A stretch of 64,000 nt of DNA from Cohaesibacter marisflavi (GCF_900115225.1 NZ_FOVR01000002.1:434001-498000); one strand, 5' to 3'; shown: positions 54,403-63,520, counted from the stretch's first letter. Numbers and translations are program-made. The notes: generated by a model from the letters alone, not told the origin.

Positions 54403-55563
54403 ATGTTGAATTCCGTTTCTGGCTGTTTGGTCGCATGTCAGCGTCCGTTTGGTGCATTGATCGGCATATGTGTTATGGCAACCCTATGCCTGGTCATGAT
54501 GGGGGCCCCGAAGGTTAAGGCACAACAAGCCGTTGAACGTCACATGCTCGACACGCTGGGCAGCGATATGGCAACCAAACCCAGTGCCAGCTTCCCCATG
54601 ACGCAAAGCGATGTGCGCTCCACGGATAATGCGCTTCAGCCGCTTCCTTCAGGAGAGGGGAATAGCACGCAAGTCAGTCCATCGATCACCCAGCTGGACG
54701 AGCCAAACACCGTTACGCTTCTAGACGACAAGCCACCATTGCGAGTAGGTCTGATCTCTGAGCAGGGCGCAAGCTATCTACAGGCGCGCATAGAGCCCTT
54801 CCGTCGCTATCTTCAGGAGAGCCTTTCAAGACCGATCGAGATTGTGGCCTACACCTCTATGCGTTCGCTTATGGCAGCCCATATCGGGCGACAGGTGGAT
54901 TACTCCATCTATCCGGCCAGCATCTTTTCAATGGCCTATGCATCCTGCGGGTGCCTGACGCCAATGGTCGCGCCCATTTCCCGCGAGGCACCCGATGGCA
55001 TTTATATGCTGCTGCTCGTTCGTGGCGCCAGCGGCATCCAGAATCTTGCCGATCTATCCGGGCGCTCCATGGCCTTGTCTTCCAAGGATGGCGCAATCCC
55101 CTTCTACATGGCGATGAATGAACTCAAGAAAGCGGGACTGAACCCCGAGCGGGATCTCGACTCTCTGGTTGGCAAGGATAGCCCGGATGAGGCTCTTGAA
55201 CTGCTTGATGAAGGGGCCGTTGATGCCGCGTTGGTCTGGTCGACTACGCCTTACAACCAGAATATCTTCTCCAGTGAAGGAGCCGTTTCTGCTTATCTGC
55301 AAAAGAAGCATGGAGCCAGACAGGCGGACATCAGGCCCGATTTTCTCTCCATCTGGCATTCACCGGCCATTCCGGCAGGCCCACATGTGATCCATAATGA
55401 AGTGGACAAGCAGACCCGGGCAGATCTGATCAATGCGCTTAAAGAGATGAACCAGCACGATCCGGAAGCCTATGATGCGATTGAGCGGCGCTATGGCGGC
55501 GGCTTTAGAAGCGTCAGCCTGCAGGATTATGAACCCCTGATCGAAATTGCCACTGCGCGCTGA
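54403..55563 (+). CDS. PhnD-like periplasmic binding protein
   Basis: A 386-residue protein with a signal peptide (ALIGICVMATLCLVMMGAPKVKAQQ) and a Ser/Gln-rich stretch to about residue 110, then a PhnD/SsuA-type binding fold: PPLRVGLISEQGASYLQARIEPF, YTSMRSLMAAHIGRQVDYSIYPAS and LADLSGRSMALSSKDGAIPFY. No permease or ATPase lies nearby. It stands at the edge of the Tad locus, converging on the TadE-type genes. Ligand unknown; it may be a sensor-type orphan. Confidence 0.75.
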   Translation: MLNSVSGCLVACQRPFGALIGICVMATLCLVMMGAPKVKAQQAVERHMLDTLGSDMATKPSASFPMTQSDVRSTDNALQPLPSGEGNSTQVSPSITQLDEPNTVTLLDDKPPLRVGLISEQGASYLQARIEPFRRYLQESLSRPIEIVAYTSMRSLMAAHIGRQVDYSIYPASIFSMAYASCGCLTPMVAPISREAPDGIYMLLLVRGASGIQNLADLSGRSMALSSKDGAIPFYMAMNELKKAGLNPERDLDSLVGKDSPDEALELLDEGAVDAALVWSTTPYNQNIFSSEGAVSAYLQKKHGARQADIRPDFLSIWHSPAIPAGPHVIHNEVDKQTRADLINALKEMNQHDPEAYDAIERRYGGGFRSVSLQDYEPLIEIATAR

Positions 55564-55622
55564 TCGGCAGTATCTAACATCGGGAAGCGCAGGGGCCGCA
55601 ATGGCTCCTGCCTGTGACGGCG

Positions 55623-56189
55623 CTATTTGCAAGATATCTCTTCAGTATTTCTGGGAGAGAATATAGCTGTATCCCTGAAAGTCATATCTCCGATGCCCGT
55701 GGTGACACCATAGGCCGAGAACGTGTCGGAAAAAGAGAGATAATCCACTTCGGCTGCCGTCATGATATAAAAGCGTTCGGCCACGCGCATACCCGTAGGC
55801 AGCGTAGAGGCATCAACCGGCGCAGAGCCATAGCGGCAAATAACATCGAGATTGCTGTTTTTGTCCACTTTGACTGCAATCATGCCGATTCTATGGGTGA
55901 GATTATCGTAGGGATACAGGATCTTCTCTGCGATATCGCCAAACGTGGTCCAGTCAGACGCGGTAATCTCGGAATCCTGTGTCGCCAGGTTGGCAATCGA
56001 AGTGGCAAGATTGGAATTCTTACGGCTGACCATGATGGCCTGAGTGAGCTCCCAAGTGCCAAGTGCCAAAAAAACCATCAATGGCAGGATGATGGCAAAC
56101 TCAATTGCAGACACACCCTGTTGATCTCTGGAAAAGCGGCCGAGCTGATCCCTAACCTTGGAAAGAAGTCTGTTTGTCAATGCCTGCAT
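55623..56189 (-). CDS. TadE/TadG-type pseudopilin 1
   Basis: A 188-residue minor pilin-like protein. The class III prepilin site is DQQG then VSAIEFAIILPLMVFLALGTWELTQAI, with Glu at +5 and Phe at +6, for cleavage by CpaA. The rest is periplasmic, ending FSPRNTEEISCK. A TTG start at 56210 is possible. It lies 49 bases after the second pseudopilin gene in the same minus-strand unit. Confidence 0.82.
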   Translation of the reverse strand: MQALTNRLLSKVRDQLGRFSRDQQGVSAIEFAIILPLMVFLALGTWELTQAIMVSRKNSNLATSIANLATQDSEITASDWTTFGDIAEKILYPYDNLTHRIGMIAVKVDKNSNLDVICRYGSAPVDASTLPTGMRVAERFYIMTAAEVDYLSFSDTFSAYGVTTGIGDMTFRDTAIFSPRNTEEISCK

Positions 56190-56237
56190 GATGGGATGTC
56201 CGAAATTCAAGGATCGAAATAGGGCTCGCGATAGGCT

Positions 56238-56813
56238 TTATTCGAAAGGCTCGTTACGAAAGACTTCGACAGAAGACAAAATGAATTCTGGTGCCGTCCC
56301 GCTATTCAAAAGCGCAAACAACTCGCTCATGGACCCCAGAGGCAAATAGGTTTTCACAATGACATAATCATTGGCATCTCCCGGATCATAAGTTTCCTGC
56401 GAGCTGTCCAGCTGCCCGTTATTGGTCGGGGCGTCCGTATCAAGCTGGGAGAGGTCCGGATCGCTGGTCACATCAACGACCAGTTCACTCAGGCAAGTGG
56501 CTTCCGGAATAAGAACGCCACTGCAAACCATTTTCTTGAAGTCATTCTTGGAGAGGTCCACGGCCGCGACTTCGCCTGTCCGGATTTTCCGTCCGGCCTG
56601 CTGTGCGGCATCTTCAAGAATGGTTGCGTTGAGATAGATATAGCCGATTGCCAGCAGCGAATAGAGAAATGCAAAAAACGGGGCCGCCAGCAAGACAAAT
56701 TCAATCGTGGTGGCGCCTTCTTCATCGCGGATAAAGGCGTGCCTGAAGGACTGCTTGTTTCCAAGCCCGATCGATTGTTTGGTAAAAAGGCCGTCTTTCA
56801 AGAACAGTCTCAT
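56238..56813 (-). CDS. TadE/TadG-type pseudopilin 2
   Basis: A 191-residue pseudopilin with prepilin site DEEG then ATTIEFVLLAAPFFAFLYSLLAIGYIYL (Glu +5, Phe +6). About thirty residues precede the cleavage site. The mature part has a coiled N-terminal helix and a soluble domain with two cysteines (MVCSGVLIPEATCLSEL). GAGGAA lies before ATG 56813. It pairs with the preceding gene and would be a minor component of the Flp pilus. Confidence 0.84.
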   Translation of the reverse strand: MRLFLKDGLFTKQSIGLGNKQSFRHAFIRDEEGATTIEFVLLAAPFFAFLYSLLAIGYIYLNATILEDAAQQAGRKIRTGEVAAVDLSKNDFKKMVCSGVLIPEATCLSELVVDVTSDPDLSQLDTDAPTNNGQLDSSQETYDPGDANDYVIVKTYLPLGSMSELFALLNSGTAPEFILSSVEVFRNEPFE

Positions 56814-57009
56814 TGGGAGTTCCTCTATTCAATGGCGCTGCGCCGAAGAGGACGGAAGAAAACCGAGCAGCCATGCAGATGGATCTGGTATGCTGCGAAA
56901 AACTCTCTCATATGCTTCGGATAACGCGCAGAAACACTGCCAGAAAAGCCTTTACGAATGATTGGTAAAACTGGTTAATCGCGAGGATCTAGCGCCTGAT
57001 GCGGATCTC

Positions 57010-57489
57010 CTACTCAAGATTTGGGGCGGGGTCGCCGCCTTCGGAAAGCTGGCCACGGGACTGAATGGATGTGTTGAGCTCTGCCAGCTTGTCTTTCTGG
57101 TCACCAACCCGATAAACCGGCTCGCAATCGGGTGAGCAATGCAGGGTGAAGCGATCTGTGCCCTTATAGATAACGACATTGCTGTCCATTGCGGAGGACA
57201 CGCTCAGAATTTCGTCGGCAATCGGCTCACCTTCAGCGTCCAGCACAATGAGGTTGGTTGTACCATATTGCTTGCCGGTGATGATCAGGGTCTGGCTATC
57301 CTTGATGGTGGCGTCTGCAATGGCAGGGTTTCCGATAATCACCATGGAAGCGGCGCGGGATACGCGCATAACTTTGGCCCGGTCCACTTTCACGTCGATC
57401 ATGGGATAGGACTGGTCTGCCAGCGCGGTTTGACCCATTGACAAAAAAACGATTGCTAAAAAAGCGAAGGACGCTTGGGCGAATTTCAT
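57010..57489 (-). CDS. Stand-alone pilus assembly N-terminal domain protein (CpaC-N-like)
   Basis: A 159-residue secreted protein: signal peptide (FAFLAIVFLSMGQTALA), then the domain found at the N-terminus of CpaC-type secretins (VDRAKVMRVSRAASMVIIGNPAIADATIKDSQTLIITGKQYGTTNLIVLD), then a short tail with two cysteines (LHCSPDCEP). It has no secretin barrel. GGAGA lies five bases before ATG. It is divergent from the pilin gene and may dock to the secretin in the periplasm. Confidence 0.82.
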   Translation of the reverse strand: MKFAQASFAFLAIVFLSMGQTALADQSYPMIDVKVDRAKVMRVSRAASMVIIGNPAIADATIKDSQTLIITGKQYGTTNLIVLDAEGEPIADEILSVSSAMDSNVVIYKGTDRFTLHCSPDCEPVYRVGDQKDKLAELNTSIQSRGQLSEGGDPAPNLE

Positions 57490-57971
57490 AATCTGTCTCC
57501 ATGAGGCAGGCCGCCAGCACTCCTTTTGGAGGCAAGCCTTGTTCAGCTAAAGATGGAAAAAAATGGTGAAGGAAGCTTTAAGAGCAGAAAAGCGCAAGGA
57601 TTGGCTAGCTGTGCTGTGGCACAAAAACAAGTGTGTCAGACCCGTGATTTAGCAAAAATGGAAATAGAATTTGAGTATTTTTTATATTAATAAGTTATTA
57701 GGTATGATTTTTCTTTATAATACAATGTATTTATAAATATTTATCAGAGTTGTTCTGTTTTGTGGGGTTGTGGTTTGTTGATTTTTTCGAAGTGATTTCT
57801 TAACCAAGAATATTATTCAGTTGGTTTAGCTATTGGTTTACCTATTCATTTAACGTGATGGAAAGAGTTATTCGATAAAACTGACATCGTTCCAATGATG
57901 CAATAAAAACGCGACAAGCGCTGATTGTTGGAGCAAGAGCTGTCAAAAATGTGGAATATTAGGAGTCCAAA
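57490..57971. other. AT-rich divergent control region of the pilin gene
   Basis: 482 bases, strongly AT-rich at 57640-57860. It holds TTAACCAA (57800), two copies of TTGGTTTA (57821 and 57833), TTAAC (57850) and a GANTC site (GAGTC, 57963). No perfect TTAA-N7-TTAA box was found here. Confidence 0.45.
57881..57909 (+). promoter_or_regulatory. Candidate pilin promoter
   Basis: CTGACA at 57881-57886 and TAAAAA at 57904-57909 are 17 bases apart. The ribosome site AGGAG (57961-57965) lies six bases before the pilin ATG. Confidence 0.4.
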
Positions 57972-58148
57972 ATGAACAAGTTTACTCACTTTCTGAAAGA
58001 CGAATCTGGCGCAACCGCTATTGAATATGCCCTTCTTGCTGGCCTCATCGGCGTAGGCATCATGGCTGCTGCCTCTACTCTTGCTGGCGGCGTATCCACG
58101 CTGATGACCAACGTTGGCAACAAGCTTTCCGGTATTACCCTGCCTTAA
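57972..58148 (+). CDS. pilA: Flp-type IVb major pilin
   Basis: A 58-residue pilin precursor: MNKFTHFLKDESG, then the mature part starting ATAIEYALLAGLIGVGIM, ending SGITLP. The class III prepilin site G|ATAIEY has Glu at +5 and Tyr at +6, the Flp hallmark, and one hydrophobic helix makes up most of the mature 45 residues. AGGAG lies six bases before ATG. It stands alone between a divergent control region and two 3' stem-loops, as expected for an abundant product; cpaA follows. Confidence 0.95.
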   Translation: MNKFTHFLKDESGATAIEYALLAGLIGVGIMAAASTLAGGVSTLMTNVGNKLSGITLP

Positions 58149-58171
58149 TGGCATGACATTTCAAGGTATGG

Positions 58172-58204
58172 AGCTTGCGCTTTTCTCAAAAGAAAGTGCA
58201 AGCT
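58172..58204 (+). other. Stem-loop in the pilin mRNA 3' region
   Basis: AGCTTGCGCTTT pairs with AAAGTGCAAGCT (one G-U pair), a 12-base-pair stem. It may protect the pilin message from 3' decay. Confidence 0.55.
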
Positions 58205-58216
58205 ACGATACAAAGG

Positions 58217-58244
58217 AAGGCTACCTGCGGGTGGCCTTTTCTTT
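58217..58244 (+). terminator. Intrinsic terminator after the pilin gene
   Basis: AAGGCTACC-TGCG-GGTGGCCTT (one U-G pair) is followed by TTCTTT. Confidence 0.65.
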
Positions 58245-58378
58245 ATGAATTATCCAGGAAATACAATTGATTGGTAATATTTCTCTGGTAATTTGGTCCA
58301 AGTCGGGCGTGTTGCTTGAGAAGACTGCGAGGGAAGAGTTGTCTCACCCTCTTTGAGAGCATGGGGAAGGATGAAAGC

Positions 58379-58903
58379 ATGATGGATTTTGTTTTTGGCT
58401 GGGGTCTTGTTCTGTTTGTCCCACTGGTCTTTGCCTATGCAGCCAGCTCAGATCTTTTCAGCATGCGTATTTCCAATCGTCTTGCCCTTGTTTTTCTTGC
58501 TGCTTTTCCCGTTTTTGCCTATGGCACTGGCATGGGCTGGCAGGATGCCTTCGCGCATCTGGGTGTTGGCGCTATCACGTTCGTCGCTGTTTACTTGTTA
58601 TGGATGTTTAAATGCATCGGTGGTGGCGACGCCAAATTTGCAGCCGTTGCCGCGATCTGGATGGGACCGGAACTGACCATCATGTTCTTCGCGCTCACGT
58701 CCATTTACGGGTCCATCATGGCCTTTGCCTTTATCCTGATGCGCTCGCGTTTTCTGCCCGCCTTCATGGTCAAGATGGATTGGGCCATGCGTCTGCATTC
58801 GGTCAAGCGTATTCCCTACGGTTTGGCTCTCGGCGCCGCCGGGCTTCAGCTCTATTCAATCTCTGATTGGATGGATGCCGGTATTCGCCTTGCGATTTCT
58901 TGA
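58379..58903 (+). CDS. cpaA: Prepilin peptidase CpaA (A24 family)
   Basis: A 174-residue membrane aspartic protease that cuts the pilin and the two pseudopilins after Gly. Catalytic residues are Asp25 (SSDLFSMRISN) and Asp84 in the GGGDAKFAA motif. About five to six helices are visible; there is no methylase domain, as usual for the Tad type. GGGGAAGGA precedes ATG 58379. Confidence 0.92.
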   Translation: MMDFVFGWGLVLFVPLVFAYAASSDLFSMRISNRLALVFLAAFPVFAYGTGMGWQDAFAHLGVGAITFVAVYLLWMFKCIGGGDAKFAAVAAIWMGPELTIMFFALTSIYGSIMAFAFILMRSRFLPAFMVKMDWAMRLHSVKRIPYGLALGAAGLQLYSISDWMDAGIRLAIS

Positions 58904-59214
58904 GGATCGGCATTTGTTCGATAGGAAATTCTTCCAATAGATGCAGCACGGAATACCGGTCTTCTTCATAGAAGGGCGGTTTTCTTTCTTCTACTCTTGA
59001 AGTTATAAAATATTCACGTAACCAAGAACCCTCCAATTCCTTTTACGCGTCCAAATTTTGTTTCTGAGCGTTTATAATTACGGTTTTTTGCGAAATTAAG
59101 CTCATATTAAGCAAACACGCTTACTTGTCGTTAACCATAAGTGTTGGACACTGAACGCGGGTGCTTTTGCGCCCTGAAAGCGTCTAGTGCCTGAAACGCA
59201 TGGGAAACGAGGAC
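58904..59214. other. Control region between cpaA and cpaB
   Basis: 311 bases, no gene. It contains a perfect CtrA-type box (59096-59110) and a GTTAACCAT element near 59132. Confidence 0.5.
59096..59110. promoter_or_regulatory. Candidate CtrA-binding box before cpaB
   Basis: TTAAGCTCATATTAA matches TTAA-N7-TTAA exactly, 105 bases before the cpaB start. CtrA controls pilus genes in Caulobacter. Confidence 0.6.
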
Positions 59215-59988
59215 ATGAGAGTAGCGCGTATTGCCGTCATTGTTGTCGCTTTGGTCGCCGGATTGTTTGCTTTGGTGTTGGCCAGATCACTTGGCACCCA
59301 GAAGCAGGAAGTCCAGGTGGAACCGGCTGCGCCAGTTGAGCAGATCGAGTTGGCTGAAGTGCTGACCGCTGCGCAGAATGTTTCGCTCGGCACAAATTTC
59401 ACGGCCAATCTCTTTGCATGGAGCAAATGGCCAAGAGCCAATCTCGGCCCCGGCTATATTGTGCGTGATGAACGCCCCGAAGCCGATAGCGAACTGGTTG
59501 GTGCTGTTGCGCGCGGGTCTTTCCTGCAGGGCGAGCCCATTACCGAAGGCAAGCTGGCCATCGGAGGCAAAGGCATGATGTCTTCGGTTCTGCTCAAGGG
59601 CTATCGGGCCGTCGCAACGCCTATTTCGGCGGCAACGAGTGCGGGCGGCTTCATTCTTCCCAAAGACAAGGTTGATGTCATTCTTACCGAGCAAGGCAAA
59701 AATGGCGCCAGCTCTGAAACCATCCTCAATAATATCCGGGTTCTGGCAATCGACCAGACAACTGAAGAAAAGGACGGGGTGAAGGTGGTTGTCGGGGAAA
59801 CCGCGACATTGGAGCTGTTGCCTTCACAGGTTGAAAACCTCTCAGCGGCTCAGGCCGACGGAACCATATCGCTTGTCTTGCGCTCTCTGGAAGATGCTGA
59901 AGACGATACCGAGGTCTCTCAGGCCAACAATGGCACCGTAATCATGGTGCGCTCCGGTATGATGAGCAAGAGGACAGTAAAGCAATGA
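59215..59988 (+). CDS. cpaB: Flp pilus assembly protein CpaB
   Basis: A 257-residue periplasmic protein with one N-terminal membrane helix (IAVIVVALVAGLFALVLARSLG) and an SAF/RcpC-type domain (VLTAAQNVSLGTNFTANLFAWSKWP.. and GFILPKDKVDVILTEQG near 145). It is thought to steady the secretin. GAGGAC lies before ATG 59215; ATG 59200 is an alternative. It overlaps cpaC by four bases. Confidence 0.92.
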   Translation: MRVARIAVIVVALVAGLFALVLARSLGTQKQEVQVEPAAPVEQIELAEVLTAAQNVSLGTNFTANLFAWSKWPRANLGPGYIVRDERPEADSELVGAVARGSFLQGEPITEGKLAIGGKGMMSSVLLKGYRAVATPISAATSAGGFILPKDKVDVILTEQGKNGASSETILNNIRVLAIDQTTEEKDGVKVVVGETATLELLPSQVENLSAAQADGTISLVLRSLEDAEDDTEVSQANNGTVIMVRSGMMSKRTVKQ

Positions 59989-61436
59989 TCAGATTTTCGC
60001 TTGGTATGAAAATGGTCACACACCGCGGACTGTCTGGCAGGGCCCTGCCGGTCATGATGCTTGTCTGCCTGATGACCCTGCTTTGTCTGGCTCCCACGTC
60101 CGGAGCTTTTGCCGGATCTGAGATGCGCCTCAACGCCGCCAGTGCCAATGGGCGCAACATTGATGTCGGGCTCAACAAGTCTGTGGTGATCGAAACCCCG
60201 CGTGATGTGCGCGATGTGCTGGTTTCCAGTCCGTCTGTTGCAGATGCGGTGGTGCGCACGCCGCGCCGGGTCTACATCATCGGCATGGCGATAGGGCAGG
60301 CCAATGTGATCCTGTTTGATGGCAACGGCAATCAGATCGCCAGCTTCGATGTCAATGTTGCACGAGACAACGCCTCTCTTGCTGCTCTGTTGCGCCGCAT
60401 GATCCCCTCGTCCAACATCCGCGTGGATGGTGTCGGTGAGGGGGTGGCGCTCTCCGGTTCGGTTGAGCGACCAGCAGATGCGGAAAAAGCCATGGATCTG
60501 GCTGCCACCTATGTTGGCGACCGCGAGAAAGTCAGCAACTATATTTCAGTCGAGGCCCGTGAGCAGGTTCAGATCCGCGTCACCGTGGCTGAGGTGGAGC
60601 GCAGTGTTATCAAGCAGCTCGGCATCAGCATGGGAGGTGCTCTTTCACGTGGTATCTTCACCAGTTCCGGGCAGATCTCCAACCCCTTCTCGGTTGCCTT
60701 GCAGAATATGTCTGAAAGCGCTTTGGGCATGAGCCTGGGAGGCACAGACAACTATTTGACCACGGTCGTTCAGGCCATGGAGCGCAACGGATTGATCCGC
60801 ACCTTGGCCGAGCCCAACCTGACGGCCATTTCCGGCGAGAAAGCCGATTTTCTGGCTGGTGGCGAATTCCCCATTCCGGTCGGTCTGGACGATGGCAAGA
60901 TCATGGTCGAGTTCAAGCAGTATGGTGTAGCGCTATCCTTCCGCCCGATTGTTCTGTCGGAAAATCGCATCAGCTTGCAGATCAAATCCGAAGTTTCGGA
61001 AATTTCGTCAGACCAGACGGTGACTGTCGGCAGCACCAATGCCCAGCTCTCCATTCCAGGCTTGAGAACCCGGCGTTCGTCAACCACGCTGGAATTGCCC
61101 TCCGGGGGCACCATGGCGATGGCTGGTTTGTTGCGTGATGACATACGCAAGAATATCGACGGCTTCCCTTATCTCAAGGATTTGCCGGTGCTGGGTGCTC
61201 TGTTCCGGTCTCGCGACTACAAGCGCAATCAGACCGAACTGGTGTTCTTCGTTACCCCTTATATTGTCCAGCCGGTGGCCAAATCGAAAGTGGCTCTGCC
61301 CACAAAGAATGTCGAGCCATCATCCGATATGAATGACATTTTCCTTGGTGCTCTGACCCGTCGTTACGACATGGTCGGCGGGAATGGACGCCGGGGTGTA
61401 AAATATAATGGCCGCTTTGGCTACAGTTATGAGTGA
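59985..61436 (+). CDS. cpaC: Flp pilus outer-membrane secretin CpaC
   Basis: A 483-residue secretin. A signal sequence (VMMLVCLMTLLCLAPTSGAFA, about 19-45) leads to the pilus-assembly N domain (IDVGLNKSVVIETPRDVRDVLVSSPSVADAVVRTPRRVYIIGMAIG), a BON-like part near 140 and the secretin barrel (about 260-450: LAEPNLTAISGEKADFLAGGEFPIPV and SSTTLELPSGGTMAMAGLL). It forms the pore for the pilus. Overlap with cpaB suggests coupled translation. Confidence 0.94.
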   Translation: MIRFSLGMKMVTHRGLSGRALPVMMLVCLMTLLCLAPTSGAFAGSEMRLNAASANGRNIDVGLNKSVVIETPRDVRDVLVSSPSVADAVVRTPRRVYIIGMAIGQANVILFDGNGNQIASFDVNVARDNASLAALLRRMIPSSNIRVDGVGEGVALSGSVERPADAEKAMDLAATYVGDREKVSNYISVEAREQVQIRVTVAEVERSVIKQLGISMGGALSRGIFTSSGQISNPFSVALQNMSESALGMSLGGTDNYLTTVVQAMERNGLIRTLAEPNLTAISGEKADFLAGGEFPIPVGLDDGKIMVEFKQYGVALSFRPIVLSENRISLQIKSEVSEISSDQTVTVGSTNAQLSIPGLRTRRSSTTLELPSGGTMAMAGLLRDDIRKNIDGFPYLKDLPVLGALFRSRDYKRNQTELVFFVTPYIVQPVAKSKVALPTKNVEPSSDMNDIFLGALTRRYDMVGGNGRRGVKYNGRFGYSYE

Positions 61437-61446
61437 GGGCATGGCA

Positions 61447-62190
61447 ATGTTCAAACATGGTGAGATCACGCCAATGCAACAATCCGGACGACAGCCAGTG
61501 GCAAAATCCTCCTTTTTGCGAGGGGCCGCTATTGTTGCGTGCGCCTTGGCGCTGGTCGGGTGCGAATCCAAGCGGGAAGTGACCGGCTCGGTTTCTCAGG
61601 ACTATCGTTTGCGCCATCCGATCACCTTGCAGCAATCGGCTCGCACACTGGATATTCCGGTCGGTGTGCATAGCGAAAAGCTGACCCCGTCATCGCAATC
61701 TGCCATCGCGGCGTTTGCGCGGGACTTCAGCCGTGAACGTGCTTCGGTCATTCAGGTCATGGTGCCATCTGGAGCCGTCAACGAGATGAGCGCTGGCTTC
61801 ATGGCAAGGGAAATCAGAATGGATCTGATGCGGCAGGGCGTACAGTCTGCCCAGATCGATATGCTTCCCTACACAGCAACCGATGCGAGCGATGCGCCGA
61901 TCCGTTTGGCCTATCCGCGCATGGAAGCCAAGACACTACCTTGCGGAACCCACCCTGAAGATCTCGGACGCAGCATGAATAACAGGCAGCATTTCGACTT
62001 TGGATGTACGACACAGCAAAATTTCGCAGCAGCCGTTGCCAATCCGCAGGATCTGATCCAGCCACGCGGATGGGAACCGCGCGATTCCATGCTGCGCTCG
62101 GCCATGTCGGGCAAATATCGCGATGGCAAGGAAACCTGGTCAAGCAGTCTGGATACCAAATCCGGTTCTAGCTCGGAGGTCGGGCAATGA
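61447..62190 (+). CDS. cpaD: Flp pilus lipoprotein CpaD
   Basis: A 247-residue outer-membrane lipoprotein; the lipobox is LALVGC with Cys39. The CpaD region includes DYRLRHPITLQQSARTLDIPV and the conserved LPCGTHPEDLGRSMNNRQHFDFGCTTQQNFAAAVANPQDLIQPR near 165-210. ATG 61447 has GAGGG eight bases upstream; 61441 is an alternative. It overlaps cpaE by four bases. Confidence 0.92.
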   Translation: MFKHGEITPMQQSGRQPVAKSSFLRGAAIVACALALVGCESKREVTGSVSQDYRLRHPITLQQSARTLDIPVGVHSEKLTPSSQSAIAAFARDFSRERASVIQVMVPSGAVNEMSAGFMAREIRMDLMRQGVQSAQIDMLPYTATDASDAPIRLAYPRMEAKTLPCGTHPEDLGRSMNNRQHFDFGCTTQQNFAAAVANPQDLIQPRGWEPRDSMLRSAMSGKYRDGKETWSSSLDTKSGSSSEVGQ

Positions 62191-63494
62191 GTGATCAAAC
62201 AATTCCAGCTATTGGCTTCGAGGATGATCCGGAATTGCAGGCATTCCAGCAGGAATTGTCTGGCCCCGGCTCCAATGACGCGATTGACATCCGTCCCTTG
62301 CCACGTGTGTCCATTTCCGCCTTTTGCGAGACGCCGCAAATTCAGGCCACCATTGATGCGATCAGTACAGATCGACGCCTGTCGCGGGTTCATTTGAAAT
62401 CGGTATCGGGTGGAGTCCAGTCGGCGATTGAGTTTTTCTCCGATACGCCGACCCCGAATCTGCTTTTGCTAGAAGCGAACCAAAGCTACGAGATGCTGAT
62501 CGAAGATCTCGACCGATTGGCTGAGGTCTGCGATGTGGGCACCAAGGTCGTGCTGATCGGCCATATCAACGATGTTCAGATGTATCGTGATCTGGTGCGC
62601 CGTGGCGTGTCCGAATATATCGTTGCGCCTGTCGGCCAGATTGAACTCATTCAGGCCCTGAGTGATCTGTTTGTAAGCCCCGACGCCGAGCCATTGGGCA
62701 AGACGGTCGCTTTCATGGGGGCCAAGGGCGGGGTTGGATCCTCGACCATGGCGCACAATATCGGATGGTCGATCACCACCAGCAACCAGCAAGATGTCAT
62801 CATCTCTGACTTTGACGTTGCGTTTGGCACCGCCGGGCTCGATTTCAACGAAGATCCTCCGCAATCCATCGCTGATGCGATCAAGGCCGGCGAGCGTCTG
62901 GATGATCAGTATCTGGAGCGTCTTCTGACCCGGTGCAGTGATCGACTTCATTTGCTGACGGCCCCTGCCGTGCTTGACAATACCTGCGACTATGACGCCG
63001 AATTCTTCGTGCAGATGGTGGAGCTGCTGCAGAATAGCGCACCTTACACTGTGCTTGATCTGCCTCATGTCTGGACCGACTGGAGCAAGGCCCTGCTTAT
63101 GGGAGCAGACGAAATCGTCATCACGGCGGTGCCTGATCTCGCCAACCTGCGCAACGTAAAGAACCTGTTCGACCTGATTGACCAGGAACGTCGCGGCGAA
63201 CGGCCACCGCATCTGATCATCAATCAGACCGGCATGCAGAAACGCCCGGAGATTAAGCCAAAGGATTTTTCGGCAGCTCTTGAGCGTGACGCCTATATCG
63301 AGGTTCCCTTCGAGCCGGCGGTGTTCGGGCAGGCGGCCAACAATGGTCAGATGATCAGTGAATTGGGGTCTGGTGCAAAGCTGGTGGAGTTGTTCGACAA
63401 TCTGGCCTCCGATATCACGGGGCGATCGGAAGCGCCCAAGACAAGCAAGTCCCTTTTCGCACCGCTTTTGCAGAAGCTGAAAAAGTCCAAATAG
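62187..63494 (+). CDS. cpaE: Pilus localisation ATPase CpaE/TadZ
   Basis: A 435-residue protein with a receiver-like N-terminal part (about 35-160: LLLLEANQSYEMLIEDLDRL.. LIGHINDVQMYRDLVRRGVSEYIV) and a ParA/MinD-type ATPase domain with the deviant P-loop MGAKGGVGSSTMAHNIGW near 175. CpaE places the pilus at the cell pole. It is followed by cpaF after 26 bases. Confidence 0.93.
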   Translation: MSDQTIPAIGFEDDPELQAFQQELSGPGSNDAIDIRPLPRVSISAFCETPQIQATIDAISTDRRLSRVHLKSVSGGVQSAIEFFSDTPTPNLLLLEANQSYEMLIEDLDRLAEVCDVGTKVVLIGHINDVQMYRDLVRRGVSEYIVAPVGQIELIQALSDLFVSPDAEPLGKTVAFMGAKGGVGSSTMAHNIGWSITTSNQQDVIISDFDVAFGTAGLDFNEDPPQSIADAIKAGERLDDQYLERLLTRCSDRLHLLTAPAVLDNTCDYDAEFFVQMVELLQNSAPYTVLDLPHVWTDWSKALLMGADEIVITAVPDLANLRNVKNLFDLIDQERRGERPPHLIINQTGMQKRPEIKPKDFSAALERDAYIEVPFEPAVFGQAANNGQMISELGSGAKLVELFDNLASDITGRSEAPKTSKSLFAPLLQKLKKSK

Positions 63495-63520
63495 TATCGA
63501 GTTAGTCTGGTTAGTAAGAT

